Shown piece after piece: positions 14,423 to 17,483 of a stretch of DNA of 17,483 bases. The DNA is from an uncultured Collinsella sp. (GTDB lineage: Bacteria > Actinomycetota > Coriobacteriia > Coriobacteriales > Coriobacteriaceae). The notes under the pieces were generated by a model that was not told where the DNA came from, searched no databases, and worked only from the letters and a program-made list of their open reading frames with translations. Numbering within the stretch: position 1 is the first letter of the stretch; each line of letters opens with the position of its first letter. Where the stretch lies: positions 1-17,483 of the forward strand of contig URIA01000050.1 of assembly GCA_900547765.1 (NCBI GenBank). Reading direction: 5' to 3'. A program made the translations under genes and the position numbers.

Positions 14423-14876
14423 ATTGATCCAGCATGTTGGGGTCGAACTCGCTTGCCGGGATCACGCGGTACCCGTGACGCAGCAGCAGGTCGACGAAAA
14501 CACCGTTGCCCGCGGTGAGCGTACCGCTAAAGGTGCCGTCGTAGATGTGACCCGCACCGCACGAGGGGCTGCGGTCCTGAAGGATGCACGCGACTATCTC
14601 TTCCGGTCCGCCTGCCTGCTCGCACATATCAAGCGCGCGCTGAGCACCCTGGCGAAACTCGCGATCGACTGAGGTACCCTCGCAGGTACGGACCTCGCCG
14701 TTCACAATCTCGGACGGCTTGCGCGGCGTGGGCAGGCCCCCAAAGACCTCAGGGCAAACCAAGAGGACCTCGGTCCCTGTACGCTCGCAGGCCTCTACCA
14801 ACTCGCGATGATAGTTGTCGAGCCCGTTATACTTGCAGCTCTCGCCCATCAAGCAGGCGCTCACCACGATCTTCAT
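14421..14876 (-). CDS. DUF523 / TudS-like Fe-S protein
   Basis: This 151-residue DUF523 protein belongs to a family in which TudS is known to be a [4Fe-4S] thiouracil desulfidase. The three cluster cysteines of that family are present: C8 in VSACLMG, C41 in CPEVFGG and C106 in RSPSCGAG. The adjacent Glu43 and the Ser residues of SPSCG match the catalytic positions reported for TudS. The family ending IYDGTFSGTL and GVFVDLLL is also seen. Start MKIVVSA is chosen because AGAGGG lies six bases upstream; ATG two codons earlier is possible. It may remove sulfur from thiolated bases in salvage or detoxification, but that activity is inferred. It sits between the ftsH terminator and the alcohol dehydrogenase terminator, with almost no room for a promoter of its own. 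Confidence 0.88.
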   Translation of the reverse strand: MKIVVSACLMGESCKYNGLDNYHRELVEACERTGTEVLLVCPEVFGGLPTPRKPSEIVNGEVRTCEGTSVDREFRQGAQRALDMCEQAGGPEEIVACILQDRSPSCGAGHIYDGTFSGTLTAGNGVFVDLLLRHGYRVIPASEFDPNMLDQ

Positions 14877-14891
14877 TTCCATCCCTCTCAA

Positions 14892-14931
14892 GCAAAACGC
14901 CCCATTTGAGAAAGCTGCTCAAATGGGGCGT
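14892..14931 (-). terminator. Intrinsic terminator downstream of ftsH
   Basis: A perfect 14-bp stem, ACGCCCCATTTGAG (14897-14910) with its complement at 14918-14931, has a seven-base loop. TTTTGCTT follows on the minus strand. It ends about ten bases before the ribosome binding site of the DUF523 gene. It could therefore also act as a 5' leader hairpin for that gene. Confidence 0.8.
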
Positions 14932-14957
14932 CGGCGTTTACTGGCTCGACCGCGGCT

Positions 14958-16865
14958 TTACTGTTGCTTGGGCATCAGCGGATTCTCGCGCGTGAGGAGA
15001 TTCATAAACTCCTCGCCCGTGATCGTCTCCTTCTTGTACAGATAACGAGCCAGCTCGTGGAGCTTAAACTTGTTCTCCTTCAGGATCTGCAGGGCGCGAT
15101 CGTGCGCGTCCTCGATCAGCTTAGCGACAATCGCATCCACGCGCTCGGCCGTACCGGGGGCGCAGGTGAGCGACGTGTCCTGATTGAGATACGCGTTCTG
15201 CACGGTACCGAGCGCCATCATGCCAAACTCGTCGGACATACCAAAGCGCGTCACCATGTTGCGGGCGAGCTTGGTGGCCTGCTCGATATCGTTGGCGGCA
15301 CCGGTCGTCATCTCGCCAAAGATGAGTTCCTCGGCCGCACGGCCGCCGCAGTAGACGGCAAGCTTGTCCAAGACCTCCTGGCGTGTCGTCAGGAAGCGCT
15401 CGTCCTCCTCGACCTGCATGGTATAGCCAAGAGCACCGCTCGTGCGCGGCACGATGGTGATCTTGGTAACCGGCGCGGAACCCTTTTGGCGGGCAGCGAC
15501 GATGGCATGGCCGATCTCGTGGTAGGAAACGACCTGCTTCTCGTGGTCGGAAAGCACCGTGGACTTACGCTGTTGGCCGGCAATGACGACCTCCACCGAC
15601 TCCTCGAAGTCGTCCTGGGTTGCACGCTTGCGACCCTCGCGAACGGCGCGCAGGGCGCCCTCGTTGATGATATTGGCCAGGTCGGCGCCCGAGGCACCGG
15701 GCGTGGCGCGGGCAATCGCGGTCAGATCGATCGGCGGCTCGGTCTTCACACTCTTGGCGTGGAGCTCGAGGATGTTCTTACGGCCGGTCAGATCGGGCAA
15801 CTCGACGGGGATGCGGCGGTCAAAACGACCGGGGCGCAGCAGGGCCGGATCGAGGCTGTCGGGACGGTTGGTGGCAGCGAGGACAACGATACCCTTGTGG
15901 TTATCGAAGCCATCCATCTCGGTCAGCAACTGATTGAGCGTCTGCTCGCGCTCGTCGTTGCCGCTAAAGCCGCCGCCATCGCGCTTCTTACCGATGGTAT
16001 CGATCTCATCGATAAAGACGATACACGGGGCCTTTTCCTTGGCCTGCTTAAACAGGTCACGAACCTTTGCAGCGCCGCGACCAACAAACATCTCAACGAA
16101 CTCAGAGCCCGAAATGCTGAAGAACGGAACACCGGCCTCGCCGGCAACAGCCTTGGCAAGCAGGGTCTTACCGGTACCCGGAGGGCCAACAAGGAGAGCA
16201 CCGCGCGGCAGCTTGGCGCCGATCTCCTCGTAGCGCTGCGGCTTCTCCAGAAAGTCGACGACCTCCTTGAGAGACTCCTTGGCCTCTTCCTGGCCGGCGA
16301 CGTCCTTAAAGGTCACGCCCACGTCCTTGGAGGCAATCACGCGCGCGCCGGACTTACCCAGTCCGCCGCCGCCAAAACCGCCGCCGCCAAAGTTCATCGA
16401 CGGGCCGTCATCACCCATGGCCTTCTTCATGCGGCGGTTGAGCCACCAACCGATGAGGAAGAAAATCGCCATGGGAAGAATGAGTGTGAGCAGGTAGTAG
16501 GTCATCAAACCCGAGTTTTTATCGGGAACGACCGACTCCAGCGAAGCGCCAGACTCAAGCACGCGATCGGTAAAGCCTGCATCATTCGGCACACCGGTCG
16601 TCTTATAGGCGATGTTCTCGTCCTCGCCCTTCTTGGTGTAATAAATCGTATAGTCGTCGGTGTTGTACTCGACCTTTTCGACGCTCTTCTTGTCGAGCGC
16701 TTTCACAAACGTCGAGTAATCGGTCTCCGTAATCTGCTGCGTGTGACCGATGTTGGGGAACAGAACGGTCGAGAGCACGAGGTAGACGACGAAGGCGATG
16801 AGCACGTAGAGGATCATATTCCGTCTACGCTTGTTGTCATCCATCTCCATCTGCTTGAACTCCAT
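14958..16865 (-). CDS. ftsH: ATP-dependent zinc metalloprotease FtsH
   Basis: This membrane-anchored AAA+ protease degrades misfolded membrane proteins and selected regulators. Two transmembrane helices (about residues 17-36 and 121-141) flank the extracytoplasmic domain, and a Gly-rich linker follows (159-170). The AAA module has Walker A GPPGTGKT (227-234), the pore loop MFVGRG (259-264), Walker B IVFIDEID (282-289) and the second region of homology TNRPDSLDPALLRPGRFDRR. The zinc site is HEIGH (449-453), with a third ligand probably D526 in GAANDIEQ. At 635 residues the length is normal. The start is uncertain: the ATG at 16865 has no ribosome binding site, whereas the ATG at 16850 has GGAG nine bases upstream. 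The GKKRDGGGFSGNDEREQTLN stretch resembles clostridial FtsH more than classic actinobacterial FtsH, judged from memory. Confidence 0.96.
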   Translation of the reverse strand: MEFKQMEMDDNKRRRNMILYVLIAFVVYLVLSTVLFPNIGHTQQITETDYSTFVKALDKKSVEKVEYNTDDYTIYYTKKGEDENIAYKTTGVPNDAGFTDRVLESGASLESVVPDKNSGLMTYYLLTLILPMAIFFLIGWWLNRRMKKAMGDDGPSMNFGGGGFGGGGLGKSGARVIASKDVGVTFKDVAGQEEAKESLKEVVDFLEKPQRYEEIGAKLPRGALLVGPPGTGKTLLAKAVAGEAGVPFFSISGSEFVEMFVGRGAAKVRDLFKQAKEKAPCIVFIDEIDTIGKKRDGGGFSGNDEREQTLNQLLTEMDGFDNHKGIVVLAATNRPDSLDPALLRPGRFDRRIPVELPDLTGRKNILELHAKSVKTEPPIDLTAIARATPGASGADLANIINEGALRAVREGRKRATQDDFEESVEVVIAGQQRKSTVLSDHEKQVVSYHEIGHAIVAARQKGSAPVTKITIVPRTSGALGYTMQVEEDERFLTTRQEVLDKLAVYCGGRAAEELIFGEMTTGAANDIEQATKLARNMVTRFGMSDEFGMMALGTVQNAYLNQDTSLTCAPGTAERVDAIVAKLIEDAHDRALQILKENKFKLHELARYLYKKETITGEEFMNLLTRENPLMPKQQ

Positions 16866-16942
16866 CTACTGGGGTTGATAATGCTAACTAGAATACCCAA
16901 CCCGAGCGTCGATAAACCGACGCCGGGCACGAAAGGACAGAG

Positions 16943-17428
16943 ATGGCATCACTGTAGGTCGGCAAGGTTCAAATCTATACAGGCGACGGCAAGGGCAAGA
17001 CGACGGCTGCGCTGGGGCTCGCGCTGCGCGCCACGGGCTATGGACTTAACGTTCTTAGGCTGCAGTCTGCCAAGAAACTGCACTGCGCCGAGCATGATGC
17101 GGCGCCCCGTTTGGGTCTGCGCATCGTACAAGCCGACCGCGACACGCCCGAGGCCTGCGCGGCACAGATTCTGGAGCTAGCACACGAGCAGATATCACAG
17201 GTCGACGTTCTGATTTTGGACGAACTCGGCGAGGCTATGCGCCGCGGCTTCGTGACACGCGAGGATGTCGAAGCGCTGATCGCGATAAAGACCGCCACCA
17301 CGGAACTCGTGCTCACCGGCCGCGGGCTGCTGCCGTTGGCCGACCTCGCGGACTTAGTCACCGAAATGCGTCCCATCAAACACTACTTCGACGAAGGCCT
17401 CCTAGCCCGCCAAGGCATCGAATACTAA
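16943..17428 (+). pseudogene. cobO: Corrinoid adenosyltransferase (CobO/BtuR-like) with in-frame TAG at codon 5
   Basis: The family transfers adenosyl from ATP to cob(I)alamin or cob(I)yrinate diamide. AAAGGA (16932-16937) is followed by ATG 16943, then GCA TCA CTG TAG (stop at 16955-16957). The same frame then runs open to 17428. It encodes VGKVQIYTGDGKGKTTAALG with an intact P-loop, then DVLILDEL, the family block ELVLTGRG and the ending TEMRPIKHYF...ARQGIEY. All hallmarks lie after the stop. No ATG, GTG or TTG occurs between the TAG and TTG 17111, which is beyond the P-loop, so a normal start cannot rescue it. A single C-to-T change (CAG to TAG) would explain this. The region between P-loop and DEL is about 15-20 residues shorter than in typical members. 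It may be a fresh pseudogene, a readthrough case or a sequence error. It is divergent from ftsH. Confidence 0.8.
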
Positions 17429-17483
17429 TGGCTCTGTTAGACCAGGATTGACATACATGTGTCCCCACGGTGCCATATCGTTG

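Noticed and set aside
14964..17180. 738-codon open frame on the plus strand antisense to ftsH
   Set aside because: Shadow of ftsH with no domain. It runs into the adenosyltransferase locus in a different frame from the real family motifs.
17428..17483. New gene or promoter at the right edge (ATG 17428, TTGACA 17448-17453)
   Set aside because: The ATG frame stops after seven codons, and no good -10 box lies at the right distance from TTGACA before the sequence ends.

Overview
The window looks like chromosomal DNA of a high-GC anaerobe of the class Coriobacteriia (Actinomycetota), most likely Collinsella or a close relative. This is inferred from the GC-rich codon use, the SigB/SigF-type sigma operon, and a T-box-controlled ileS next to lspA and rluD-type genes. 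The FtsH also looks more clostridial than like classic actinobacterial FtsH. No database was consulted, so the genus is an inference. Most of the content is core housekeeping, and nearly all genes lie on the minus strand.

Layout, left to right. (1) 83-322 (+): a small, AT-richer gene for a two-helix membrane protein, converging on the next block. (2) 3494 down to 329 (-): a tightly overlapping four-gene operon in the order DUF948 membrane/coiled-coil protein, RsbW-like anti-sigma protein, SigB/SigF-type sigma factor, AI-2E-family membrane permease. (3) 6706 down to 3595 (-): small prepilin peptidase, dGTPase-like HD hydrolase and the RarA/MgsA replication-repair ATPase. (4) 8083 down to 6788 (-): a membrane GT2 glycosyltransferase ending in a strong terminator. 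(5) 9778 down to 8166 (-): lspA and an RluD-family pseudouridine synthase, overlapping by one base. (6) 13146 down to 9997 (-): an isoleucine T-box leader and ileS, followed by a REP-like palindrome and a terminator. (7) 13288-14370 (+): a glycerol-dehydrogenase-type alcohol dehydrogenase. (8) 16865 down to 14421 (-): ftsH and a DUF523/TudS-like Fe-S protein. (9) 16943-17428 (+): a corrinoid adenosyltransferase (CobO/BtuR-like) reading frame interrupted by an in-frame TAG at codon 5.

How the genes fit together. The sigma operon is the most system-like unit. The regulator, its presumed anti-sigma partner and two envelope proteins are translationally coupled. The anti-sigma protein has lost the residues that make RsbW/SpoIIAB an ATP-dependent kinase, it is rich in cysteine, and no anti-anti-sigma gene is nearby. 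It may therefore be switched by a different route from the B. subtilis partner-switching system. The ileS leader shows a full T-box logic, with an ATC specifier, a UGGU tRNA-binding bulge and mutually exclusive antiterminator and terminator. Two almost identical 41-bp hairpins act as terminators after unrelated genes (6739-6779 and 14380-14420), which points to a dispersed terminator-like repeat family. A second type of palindrome sits directly on the ileS stop codon. No tRNA, rRNA, CRISPR array, transposase or prophage gene was seen.
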